This document shows, piece by piece, positions 1-5,922 of a DNA stretch of 6,129 bases. The notes beneath the pieces are model-generated. The model searched no databases and was not told the DNA's origin. It saw nothing but the letters and a program-made list of their open reading frames with translations. Made by a program: the position numbers and the translations under genes. Source of the stretch: Roseimaritima sp. (lineage in GTDB: Bacteria > Planctomycetota > Planctomycetia > Pirellulales > Pirellulaceae); NCBI GenBank assembly GCA_007124075.1, contig SLFV01000088.1, positions 1-6,129 of the forward strand, read 5' to 3'. How positions within the stretch are numbered: position 1 is the first letter of the stretch; every line of letters starts with the position of its first letter.

Positions 1-618
1 CAGACGGCGCGGATGGAAGAATCCGAGGCAGCCGCTTCGTGCTACGATCGCGTTTACAACGCCCAGCGTCCCGAGATTTTTTTCAAGGCAACCCCCGGTC
101 GTGTGCGGGGCCACTTGCAACCGTTGCGGATTCGGTGGGACGCCACTTGGAATGTACCCGAGCCTGAAATCACGTTGGTGATTTCAAAACATTTGCGGAT
201 CGTTGGCTTGACGGTCGGAAACGACATGAGTTCGCGGGATATCGAGGGGGAAAACCCGTTGTATCTTCCGCAGGCCAAGTGTTACGACGGCTGCGCGGGG
301 CTGGGGCCGTGGATCAGTTTGTATGCGGACCTGCCGCCAGCGGAGCACATCACGGTCAGTCTGACGATCGAACGTCATGACTCGATTCTGTTTGCTCAGC
401 AAACCTCGGCAGCGGAAATGGCCAGAGGCTTTTCCGATCTTGTGCATTGGCTGGGTCGCGAAAATACATTTCCCAGTGGTGCGTTTCTAATGACCGGCAC
501 GGGGATCGTCCCTGACAATTCGTTCACGCTGCACCCCGGCGACGTGGTGCACATCAGCGTCGCTGGTGTGGGCACCCTGTCTAATCCAATCGTTCAACGC
601 AGTGAACCTTCCTTGTAA
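1..618 (+). CDS. FAH-family hydrolase/dehydratase, C-terminal part (likely 2-keto-3-deoxy sugar acid dehydratase)
   Basis: The reading frame is open from the first base, so the gene begins upstream and only the last 205 codons are visible. The fragment carries the fumarylacetoacetate hydrolase fold. A PEPE motif (Glu codons at 160 and 166) is followed 19 residues later by the Asp of GNDMSSRD (codon at 223); together these form the E-x-E...D metal site of the family. Further on are a KCYDGCAGLGPW segment and a TGTGIVP motif near the C-terminus. FAH enzymes bind Mg2+ or Mn2+ and cleave or dehydrate 2-keto acids in the cytoplasm. The family includes 2-keto-3-deoxy-D-arabinonate dehydratase, whose product is 2,5-dioxopentanoate. 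The next gene encodes a dehydrogenase of the class that oxidises that product, so dehydratase is my preferred reading. A C-C bond hydrolase or isomerase cannot be excluded. The family call is secure; the substrate is inferred from context. Confidence 0.9.
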   Translation, partial: QTARMEESEAAASCYDRVYNAQRPEIFFKATPGRVRGHLQPLRIRWDATWNVPEPEITLVISKHLRIVGLTVGNDMSSRDIEGENPLYLPQAKCYDGCAGLGPWISLYADLPPAEHITVSLTIERHDSILFAQQTSAAEMARGFSDLVHWLGRENTFPSGAFLMTGTGIVPDNSFTLHPGDVVHISVAGVGTLSNPIVQRSEPSL

Positions 619-631
619 CTAAAGTGACCAG

Positions 632-2230
632 ATGGCTTCCATGTCCAGCGAAATATATCCCGTACTAATCGACGGTCAGTGGCGCGCCGCAAACGCGGTC
701 GGCACATTTCAAGCCACGAATCCCAACAATCTGCAACCGCTGCCTGCGGTCTTTCCCGTCAGCAGTTGGGCGGACTGTGACGCAGCGCTAACTGCAGCAG
801 CGGATGCGGCCAAGCAACTGCGACGAATGCCCGCTGCGAAGATCGTGGAGTTTCTCAATGCGTTCGCCGATCAAGTCGGAGCGGCAAAAGAAGCATTGGT
901 GCAAACCGCGTTTGCCGAAACCGGTTTGGCGGTCAGTCCACGGTTAGCCGATGTCGAATTGCCGCGCACCGCCAACCAATTGCGTCAGGCGGCCACGGCG
1001 GCGGCCAGTGGCGATTGGGCGCGGCCGATCATCGACACCAAAGCCGGCATTCGGTCGTGTTTCGAAGCGTTGGGGCCGGTTTGCGTGTTTGGACCAAACA
1101 ATTTCCCTTTCGCGTTCAACAGTGCTGCCGGTGGCGATTTTGCGGCGGCCATTGCTGCGGGAAACCCCGTGATCGCGAAGGCCAATTCATCGCATCCCGA
1201 CACCACGCGTCTCTTTGCAGAACTAGCCACTCACGCTTTGAAAGCAACCGAGTTGCCACCAGCGACCGTCCAGTTGCTGTACCGCACTGGGCATAGCGAT
1301 GGTGAGCGTTTGGTGTCCGACCCTCGCTGTGGCGCGACGGGTTATACCGGCAGTCGCCGTGCTGGGTTGGCGCTCAAGGCGGCGGCGGATCGGGCGGGTA
1401 ATCCGATTTATTTGGAACTGTCCAGTGTCAATCCGGTGGTCATCACTCCCGACGCTTTAAAGCAACGCGGCGATGCGATCGCCGATGAATATGTCACCAG
1501 CGCGTTGATGGGGACGGGCCAGTTTTGTACCAATCCCGGGTTGGTTTTGCTGATTGCTTGTGAGGAAAGCGAAGCGTTTATTTCACAGATTCAACAGCGG
1601 TACCAGGACAGCATGCCAGGGACGCTGTTGTCGCCGGCGGTTGCCAATTCGCTGGCCAACAGTTTGCAGACCCTGCAACAGGCGGGAGCCCAACTTCTGA
1701 CTGCGTCAGGGGAGAAGATTCAAGACCGTTGCGCGGTTTCCAATACGCTGTTGCGGTGTAGTGGCGCGCAGTTCCTGTCGGATCCTGAAACCTATCAGAC
1801 GGAAGCCTTCGGTAACGCGTCCTTAGTGGTCGTGGCGGAGGGATTTGCAGAGGCTGCTGCGATTTTGGCTGCGCTGGAAGGCAGTCTGACGGGTTGCCTG
1901 TACACCGCGACTGACGGCAGTGACCAGGAGACCTACAATACCCTGGCATTTGAGTTAACGCCCAAGGTCGGTCGACTCCTGAATGATAAAATGCCGACCG
2001 GTGTTGCTGTTAGTGCCGCGATGAACCATGGCGGCCCCTTTCCTGCAACGGGGCATCCTGGATTTACCGCCGTGGGCATGCCAACCGCGATTTCACGGTT
2101 TGCAAAACTAACCTGTTACGATAACGTCCGTCCAGAACGCCTGCCCGCGCTGTTGGCAGATCAAAATCCAACAGGAAAGACGTGGCGTTTGATTGATGGT
2201 CAATGGTCGCAAGCAAGCATCGATGCCTGA
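632..2230 (+). CDS. aldehyde dehydrogenase, alpha-ketoglutarate semialdehyde (2,5-dioxopentanoate) dehydrogenase type
   Basis: This is a complete 532-residue member of the NAD(P)-dependent aldehyde dehydrogenase superfamily. Visible landmarks in order: oxyanion-hole Asn in GPNNFPF (about residue 157), cofactor-binding Lys in AKANSSHP (183), the GYTGSRRAG turn (237-245), the general-base Glu in ELSS (262), nucleophile Cys299 in GQFCTNPG, and the TEAFG motif (391-394). ELSS in place of ELGG, together with the FGPNNFPFAFNSAAGGD stretch, is typical of the 2,5-dioxopentanoate dehydrogenase group, which yields 2-oxoglutarate, often with NADP+. It probably completes a non-phosphorylating pentose, hexarate or hydroxyproline-like route with the FAH protein 13 bases upstream. 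The start at 632 is followed by another ATG at 641; neither has a convincing Shine-Dalgarno sequence, so the true start is undecided between them. All catalytic residues are present. Other small oxo-acid aldehydes remain possible substrates. Confidence 0.93.
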   Translation: MASMSSEIYPVLIDGQWRAANAVGTFQATNPNNLQPLPAVFPVSSWADCDAALTAAADAAKQLRRMPAAKIVEFLNAFADQVGAAKEALVQTAFAETGLAVSPRLADVELPRTANQLRQAATAAASGDWARPIIDTKAGIRSCFEALGPVCVFGPNNFPFAFNSAAGGDFAAAIAAGNPVIAKANSSHPDTTRLFAELATHALKATELPPATVQLLYRTGHSDGERLVSDPRCGATGYTGSRRAGLALKAAADRAGNPIYLELSSVNPVVITPDALKQRGDAIADEYVTSALMGTGQFCTNPGLVLLIACEESEAFISQIQQRYQDSMPGTLLSPAVANSLANSLQTLQQAGAQLLTASGEKIQDRCAVSNTLLRCSGAQFLSDPETYQTEAFGNASLVVVAEGFAEAAAILAALEGSLTGCLYTATDGSDQETYNTLAFELTPKVGRLLNDKMPTGVAVSAAMNHGGPFPATGHPGFTAVGMPTAISRFAKLTCYDNVRPERLPALLADQNPTGKTWRLIDGQWSQASIDA

Positions 2231-3029
2231 TCCGCAACGGCAAGCAGTCCGGCCGATTTGTTTTACCGATTTGGATGGCTGCCTGTTAAATAAATCCGAT
2301 TACGATTACCGTCCGGCTTTGCCCGCGCTGCGGAGGTGGTGCCGGATGGGTGGAGTGATGGTACTGTGTTCCAGCAAAACATGGGCTGAGATGCAGCCCA
2401 TGCGTGGTGAACTGGGGCTGGAGCGGTTTCCCATGACGTGCGAAAATGGGGGTGTGGTGGTGCCAGGAAATAGCGAAGGCCAAGCTGCTGCCGCAGGGAT
2501 CGTGCTGGGGAAGTCTCGGCGGCAGATCTTAAGTGTTCTAAAAGACCTGCATCAAAGCTTTCTGTTTCGTAGCTTTGCCCAAATGTCCGTTGCCGAACTG
2601 GTCGCCCAGACATCGCTATCGGCTGACTCTGCAAGCTTAGCGCTGCAGCGTCAATGCAGCGAACCGCTATTGTGGCAGGATGAACCGCGACGGCTGGCTG
2701 AATTCACACAGCAGTTGAAGGCTGCCGACCTGACGCTGACCCGAGGGGGGCGATTTTTGCACGTCGCTGGCCACACAACCAAAGGGCTGGCTGCCCAGCA
2801 TTTGTTGAAACATGATGCTCAGATGCAACCACCACGACTGACGGTTGCAATCGGCGACGCACCGATCGATCAATCGATGCTGGATTTGGTCGACATTCCG
2901 ATTGCGATTCCCGATCCAGACGGCGTCTTTCATGTGAAAATATCGCAGCCTCCCGGCATCCGTGCGAGCGCTCCAGGACCGGTTGGTTGGGCTGCCGCAT
3001 TGCAGCGTATTATGGATCGGCTTGCGTAA
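2223..3029 (+). CDS. HAD phosphatase, mannosyl-3-phosphoglycerate phosphatase family
   Basis: A 268-residue cytoplasmic HAD-superfamily phosphatase. Motif I is FTDLDGC (nucleophile Asp16, acid/base Asp18), motif II is CSSK (Ser50/Ser51, with Lys52 beside it), CENGG lies at 73-77, the RGGRFLHVAG segment at 174-183 leads to Lys187 (motif III), and motif IV is GDAPIDQSML (Asp212, Asp216). SSKT followed by AEMQPMR, ENGG, EPLLW and RGGRF are hallmarks of the mannosyl-3-phosphoglycerate phosphatase/YedP branch. Members dephosphorylate mannosyl-3-phosphoglycerate, and sometimes glucosyl-3-phosphoglycerate, to give the compatible solute. I chose the ATG at 2223, which overlaps the dehydrogenase by 8 bases and suggests translational coupling. 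A longer TTG or ATG start at 2193/2196 lies inside the upstream gene and adds nothing conserved. No glycosyl-3-phosphoglycerate synthase is in the window, so the physiological substrate is open; related sugar-phosphate phosphatase activity is possible. Confidence 0.87.
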   Translation: MPDPQRQAVRPICFTDLDGCLLNKSDYDYRPALPALRRWCRMGGVMVLCSSKTWAEMQPMRGELGLERFPMTCENGGVVVPGNSEGQAAAAGIVLGKSRRQILSVLKDLHQSFLFRSFAQMSVAELVAQTSLSADSASLALQRQCSEPLLWQDEPRRLAEFTQQLKAADLTLTRGGRFLHVAGHTTKGLAAQHLLKHDAQMQPPRLTVAIGDAPIDQSMLDLVDIPIAIPDPDGVFHVKISQPPGIRASAPGPVGWAAALQRIMDRLA

Positions 3030-3118
3030 GGCGTCGTGGCGTAGGGGGCCCTCGAGATATCTAACTGCCGCATTGTGCGGGGCCGGTCGTTCCGCCAACA
3101 CGATTGGCACTCTGGCCG
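3030..3118. other. convergent intergenic spacer with two short hairpins
   Basis: This 89-base gap lies between the stop codons of the converging phosphatase and imuB genes. It contains two small perfect hairpins: CCGCA-TTG-TGCGG at 3068-3080 and GCCAA-CACGA-TTGGC at 3094-3108. Neither is followed by a T-run on either strand, so neither meets the pattern of an intrinsic terminator. They could weakly aid bidirectional termination or be chance. I see no gene here. Confidence 0.3.
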
Positions 3119-4924
3119 TCAGCCGAACCAGCCGTGCAGTTTCCATGTCGTTGTCTTGAGCGATCGAAACACCCACAACCAAATCCCCGCCGCAGTTTCC
3201 AAGCGGAAGTAATCACGACGGTCCGCCGCCCCTTGCCACCAACCCGTTTCGATTCGCTCGGGGCCCCATGCTCGAATGATTCGTTGGCGTCGGCGACTGG
3301 CGGCCCATCGCAACTCGCTGGGCCAGCCATCAGGGTGGACTTGGGTGACTTCCAAGATTTGCGGATGCGTCAGCAACTGCAGCGGACGTCGCAGCGGAGC
3401 GTGCGCATGGTAGGGAACCTGCGCTGCCGAGGGATGCAGAGTCGCAGACCCATCCTGCGGAGCCAAGCACTCGGGTTGCTGGGGCGTTGATCGTTTTGTG
3501 GTTCGTGAGCGGCGGTTCGCGCCGGGGATTCGCCCTGCAAGCGGATGGAGACGGTAGGAATGTTCGGGTAATGGTTGACCGGTCAGCGACACACCCGCGA
3601 CACGTTGACGCCCCAAACGAACGCTGGCTTGGTCAATGAATTGAGCTAGTTGTTGCGGGGCATCGGTTCCGTCTTCTTCTGGCAGTAGGGCTAATTGCCG
3701 GGTTCGGAGGGGGGTGGTTAGGGCTGCGGAAATGATAATCCGGTGCACTGGAGCGGTCAGGTTTTGCTGTTCGAACGCATGCTGCAGCAACCCCGCGATG
3801 TGTGCTGTGTCGGTGGTGGGGGCGAAGAAACTGATCGTCATTGTCGCTCCGGCTTGCTGGACCAATTCCAGGTGACATCTTAGCCGCAGTACTCCGCTTT
3901 GGCGTTGACGCAGACGGTTGGTCAGTACCAGCAGCATCTGTTCCGCACGATGTTGCAGCAGATCGATCGTTCTGGTTGGATACTCCAACTCGGTCGTGAC
4001 GCTGTCTTCTGGATCGGCTTGATGCATCGCCAACGGTTCGGCAACTTGTCCAAGGGCTTGGTCGATACGCCACAAGACTTCGGTGCCTAGACGGCTGGCC
4101 AGTCCACCGCGAGGCAATTGCAGCAAGTCCCCGATGCGGTTGATTCCCAGACGATGCAACTTTGTCGCCGTTTCGACGGGCAATCGCAGTGCGGTCGGTG
4201 GCAGCGATTGCAGGGCGGCGACGGTTTGGTCTGGTGGTACAATCCAGCAATAGGTTTGCTGCACAGGTCTTTGCCTATTGTTCCATGGGTTGGCGGTCGA
4301 TGGGTCGGCGGCATGGGCGATGGCCCAAGCCGCCCCCGCGGTGGAAGCCAACGCGATGCGGCTGGCCAGTCCCCGTGCGTTCAGCAAGTCCACCGTTTGA
4401 CGCAACAATTCGGTTTCGCTTCCCAGCAGTTGCGGGATACCGGTCACATCCAGCAAGCAGGCCTGGGGTTGATGCAGTAGTTGTCCTGCCCAACGCGCCT
4501 TCGCTAGTGGTTCCAGTGCAACCAACGGACTGATTGTCAGCGCCAGTTCGTCAGCCAGAGCACGCAGCGCCGTCAGATCGCGATTGGGTTGATGCTCCGC
4601 GACAAACACGAGCGGACTGGCTTGTTGGGTTTGCCGAGGCAGCAGGCTGCGGGCTTCGACCAGCGGTACGGGGGGGCGAACCCCCAGTGCCATCGCGGTG
4701 GCTGAAACCGCAATCACCATCCGTCCACGTCGAGGATCGGTCGACCACAGGACCGTCATTGCCTCAGGCGGTGCCTCGTTTTCGATGCACCACCGCTGGA
4801 CGGGCCAATTGGGCAGCCAGATGCACAGCCATCTCGGCTGCCGTGCGTGCCGGAGGTCGCATGTTGGTGACGGTGTCGTGACGTTGGGGATGTTGACGGT
4901 TTGTGGTGTTACTCGTTTCTTCAT
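3119..4924 (-). CDS. imuB: ImuB, catalytically inactive Y-family DNA polymerase homologue
   Basis: About 601 residues from the ATG at 4924. The protein has a Y-family polymerase core starting at RWLCIWLPNWPVQRW (residues 31-45) and then a long C-terminal tail typical of ImuB, ending in GPERIETGWW, RRDYFRLE and LWVFRSL...LHGWFG. The metal-binding acids of active polymerases are missing: where Pol IV has D-x-D there is W-x-P (about 36-38), and where it has Asp-Glu before AYLDVT there is Gln-Ala (about 154-155). This fits ImuB, which acts as a scaffold linking the beta clamp, ImuA and the polymerase DnaE2 during damage-induced mutagenesis. A RQLALLPEE segment (about 409-417) sits after the little-finger region and resembles a clamp-binding QLxLF motif with Leu for Phe. 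The conserved domain begins inside the imuA end. No ATG, GTG or TTG lies between 4924 and the domain; a TTG at 4933 would add three residues. Confidence 0.93.
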   Translation of the reverse strand: MKKRVTPQTVNIPNVTTPSPTCDLRHARQPRWLCIWLPNWPVQRWCIENEAPPEAMTVLWSTDPRRGRMVIAVSATAMALGVRPPVPLVEARSLLPRQTQQASPLVFVAEHQPNRDLTALRALADELALTISPLVALEPLAKARWAGQLLHQPQACLLDVTGIPQLLGSETELLRQTVDLLNARGLASRIALASTAGAAWAIAHAADPSTANPWNNRQRPVQQTYCWIVPPDQTVAALQSLPPTALRLPVETATKLHRLGINRIGDLLQLPRGGLASRLGTEVLWRIDQALGQVAEPLAMHQADPEDSVTTELEYPTRTIDLLQHRAEQMLLVLTNRLRQRQSGVLRLRCHLELVQQAGATMTISFFAPTTDTAHIAGLLQHAFEQQNLTAPVHRIIISAALTTPLRTRQLALLPEEDGTDAPQQLAQFIDQASVRLGRQRVAGVSLTGQPLPEHSYRLHPLAGRIPGANRRSRTTKRSTPQQPECLAPQDGSATLHPSAAQVPYHAHAPLRRPLQLLTHPQILEVTQVHPDGWPSELRWAASRRRQRIIRAWGPERIETGWWQGAADRRDYFRLETAAGIWLWVFRSLKTTTWKLHGWFG

Positions 4925-5762
4925 CGTTGCCAACCATTTCAGTAATCACACCCTGTTCCGTAATCCTAAAACGTGTCGTGCGGTAGCCATGTCCACCACG
5001 ACAGCGTACCAAAGTGACCTGGACGGCGCGACCTGCAAAAGGATCGCCAGCCGTTCCCTCGGGGGTGGTTGCCAGTGTGCGAATGTGCCAGCGCACGTCG
5101 GCAAAACTGGGGTGCCGCAAAACCTCAGCCGGTCGCAATAACAACCCCAGTGTCTGTCCTGTTTCCGCAGCTAATTGCAGGCGTCTGGCATCACGGTCAT
5201 CTAACCATGGTCCAACGGGGCTGTAAACCGCTGCAACCGCCTGACAACGTAAGGCTTGATCGATCGCCCACACATGGTCGGACTGATTTTCGGGGTGCAT
5301 CAAAACGAGTTTTTCGGATGCGATACCTAACGCGATCGCAGCGGGGGGAAAGAACGTTTGTTGGGGATCAACCACCACCAACCAGCCACCTGCGGTTTGC
5401 AAGGCCTGGCGTGCTGCCAGCAGTGCCAACCAGCCCGCCGCCTGCCCCCCCTGATCGCTGACCCACTCGGTCAGCGAGCCTACCGGCAAACCAGCTCGCG
5501 GTAGCAGCCGATCCAATGTTTCCACGCCACAGGAGATCGGTGCCGCAATCCGCCACTGCGGCTCCGGTTCCCGACCTGGCAACCGCTGTTGTACACTCAA
5601 AGCCGATTGTGAAGCGGTTTTTGGCTGCTGGTGGGGGATGGGTTGTTGAGGTGACTTTGTCTTCTTGGCCAGCGTGGTCGAAGAAATCGTTCGGGGCGAA
5701 GCCGCTGGTGGGGCGATTGCTGGGGGGTCTTCCCAAAGCATCGGTTGTGTTGCTGGACGCAT
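4764..5762 (-). CDS. imuA: ImuA, RecA/SulA-like mutasome component
   Basis: A 332-residue protein. Residues 1-65 are a low-complexity Pro/Gln/Ser/Lys-rich leader. A RecA-like core (about 69-266) follows, with ISCGVETLDRLLP, GSLTEW, a hydrophobic strand LVVVDPQQTFFPPAA resembling Walker B (128-142), and DQALRCQAVAAVY. The P-loop position reads SDQGGQAAGW (102-111) and lacks the Gly-Lys-Thr/Ser of a working Walker A, so ATP hydrolysis like that of RecA is doubtful; this appears normal for this ImuA branch. After a variable linker (267-309) comes a tail MAVHLAAQLARP (311-322) that overlaps imuB in another frame. ImuA works with ImuB and DnaE2 in SOS-induced, error-prone bypass. The ATG at 5762 is chosen because it is the most upstream; a GAGG lies 13 bases before it, which is longer than usual, and ATG 5741 is an alternative. 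The two genes form a leftward operon. Confidence 0.88.
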   Translation of the reverse strand: MRPATQPMLWEDPPAIAPPAASPRTISSTTLAKKTKSPQQPIPHQQPKTASQSALSVQQRLPGREPEPQWRIAAPISCGVETLDRLLPRAGLPVGSLTEWVSDQGGQAAGWLALLAARQALQTAGGWLVVVDPQQTFFPPAAIALGIASEKLVLMHPENQSDHVWAIDQALRCQAVAAVYSPVGPWLDDRDARRLQLAAETGQTLGLLLRPAEVLRHPSFADVRWHIRTLATTPEGTAGDPFAGRAVQVTLVRCRGGHGYRTTRFRITEQGVITEMVGNDEETSNTTNRQHPQRHDTVTNMRPPARTAAEMAVHLAAQLARPAVVHRKRGTA

Positions 5763-5803
5763 GGGTCTGCTACTGCCTCAGTTACAAGGGGGGATGCGCT
5801 TGT

Positions 5804-5832
5804 ATCGTATTCGCGAAGTGCTAGCATTGCAA
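5804..5832 (-). promoter_or_regulatory. candidate sigma70-type promoter for imuAB
   Basis: Read on the minus strand, TTGCAA (5832-5827) is followed by exactly 17 bases and then TACGAT (5809-5804). Each hexamer matches the sigma70 consensus at four of six positions, and the spacing is ideal. Transcription would begin near 5797, giving a leader of about 35 bases before the imuA ATG. The match is modest, so this is a prediction from spacing and position. Confidence 0.45.
5810..5826. promoter_or_regulatory. two adjacent 8-base palindromes, candidate operator for imuAB
   Basis: TTCGCGAA (5810-5817) and TGCTAGCA (5819-5826) are perfect palindromes separated by one base, and together they exactly fill the spacer between the predicted imuAB promoter hexamers. 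Repressors often bind there, and imuAB genes are usually under LexA. The sequence matches neither the E. coli CTGT-N8-ACAG box, the Bacillus-type box, nor the GTTC-N7-GTTC box, so the regulator is unknown. Confidence 0.35.
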
Positions 5833-5910
5833 AAGTTGCTTTCTTTCGGATTGATGAAAAAGTTATGCAATCTGCTGGACACCTCTGGTCAATCGGTTGC
5901 GGAAAACAGC

Positions 5911-5916
5911 TAGAAT
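5911..5916 (+). promoter_or_regulatory. candidate -10 element of lapA, suggesting a leaderless message
   Basis: TAGAAT matches the TATAAT consensus at five of six positions and ends 6 bases before the lapA ATG, so transcription would start at or beside the A of the start codon. A poor -35 candidate, TGGTCA (5886-5891), lies 19 bases upstream. No Shine-Dalgarno sequence precedes the ATG, which agrees with leaderless translation but does not prove it. Confidence 0.4.
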
Positions 5917-5922
5917 CAAGTC

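Noticed and set aside
1471..1480. GCGATCGC octamer, the cyanobacterial HIP1 repeat
   Set aside because: Only a couple of copies occur in 6 kb, far below the density seen in HIP1-bearing cyanobacteria.
2193..2222. Longer start for the phosphatase (TTG 2193 or ATG 2196)
   Set aside because: It adds ten or so non-conserved residues and deepens the overlap with the dehydrogenase; the ATG at 2223 sits a normal distance before FTDLDG.
3068..3108. Intrinsic terminator between the converging genes
   Set aside because: The two hairpins have only 5-base stems and no T-run follows on either strand, so they are noted only as hairpins.
2667..3182. Minus-strand open frame of 171 codons under the phosphatase
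   Set aside because: It lies opposite conserved HAD motifs III and IV and has a composition typical of a shadow frame.
4757..4759. ImuB starting at the internal ATG after the imuA stop
   Set aside because: It would remove the overlap but also delete the conserved first strand RWLCIWLPNWPVQRW of the polymerase fold.
4118..4881. Several plus-strand open frames opposite imuB
   Set aside because: They are rich in Arg, Gly, Pro and Ser, show no domain, and coincide with the conserved polymerase core on the other strand.
5826..5871. ATTGCA / TGCAAT inverted repeat across the divergent intergenic region
   Set aside because: The arms are 6 bases and 34 bases apart, which is easily expected by chance.
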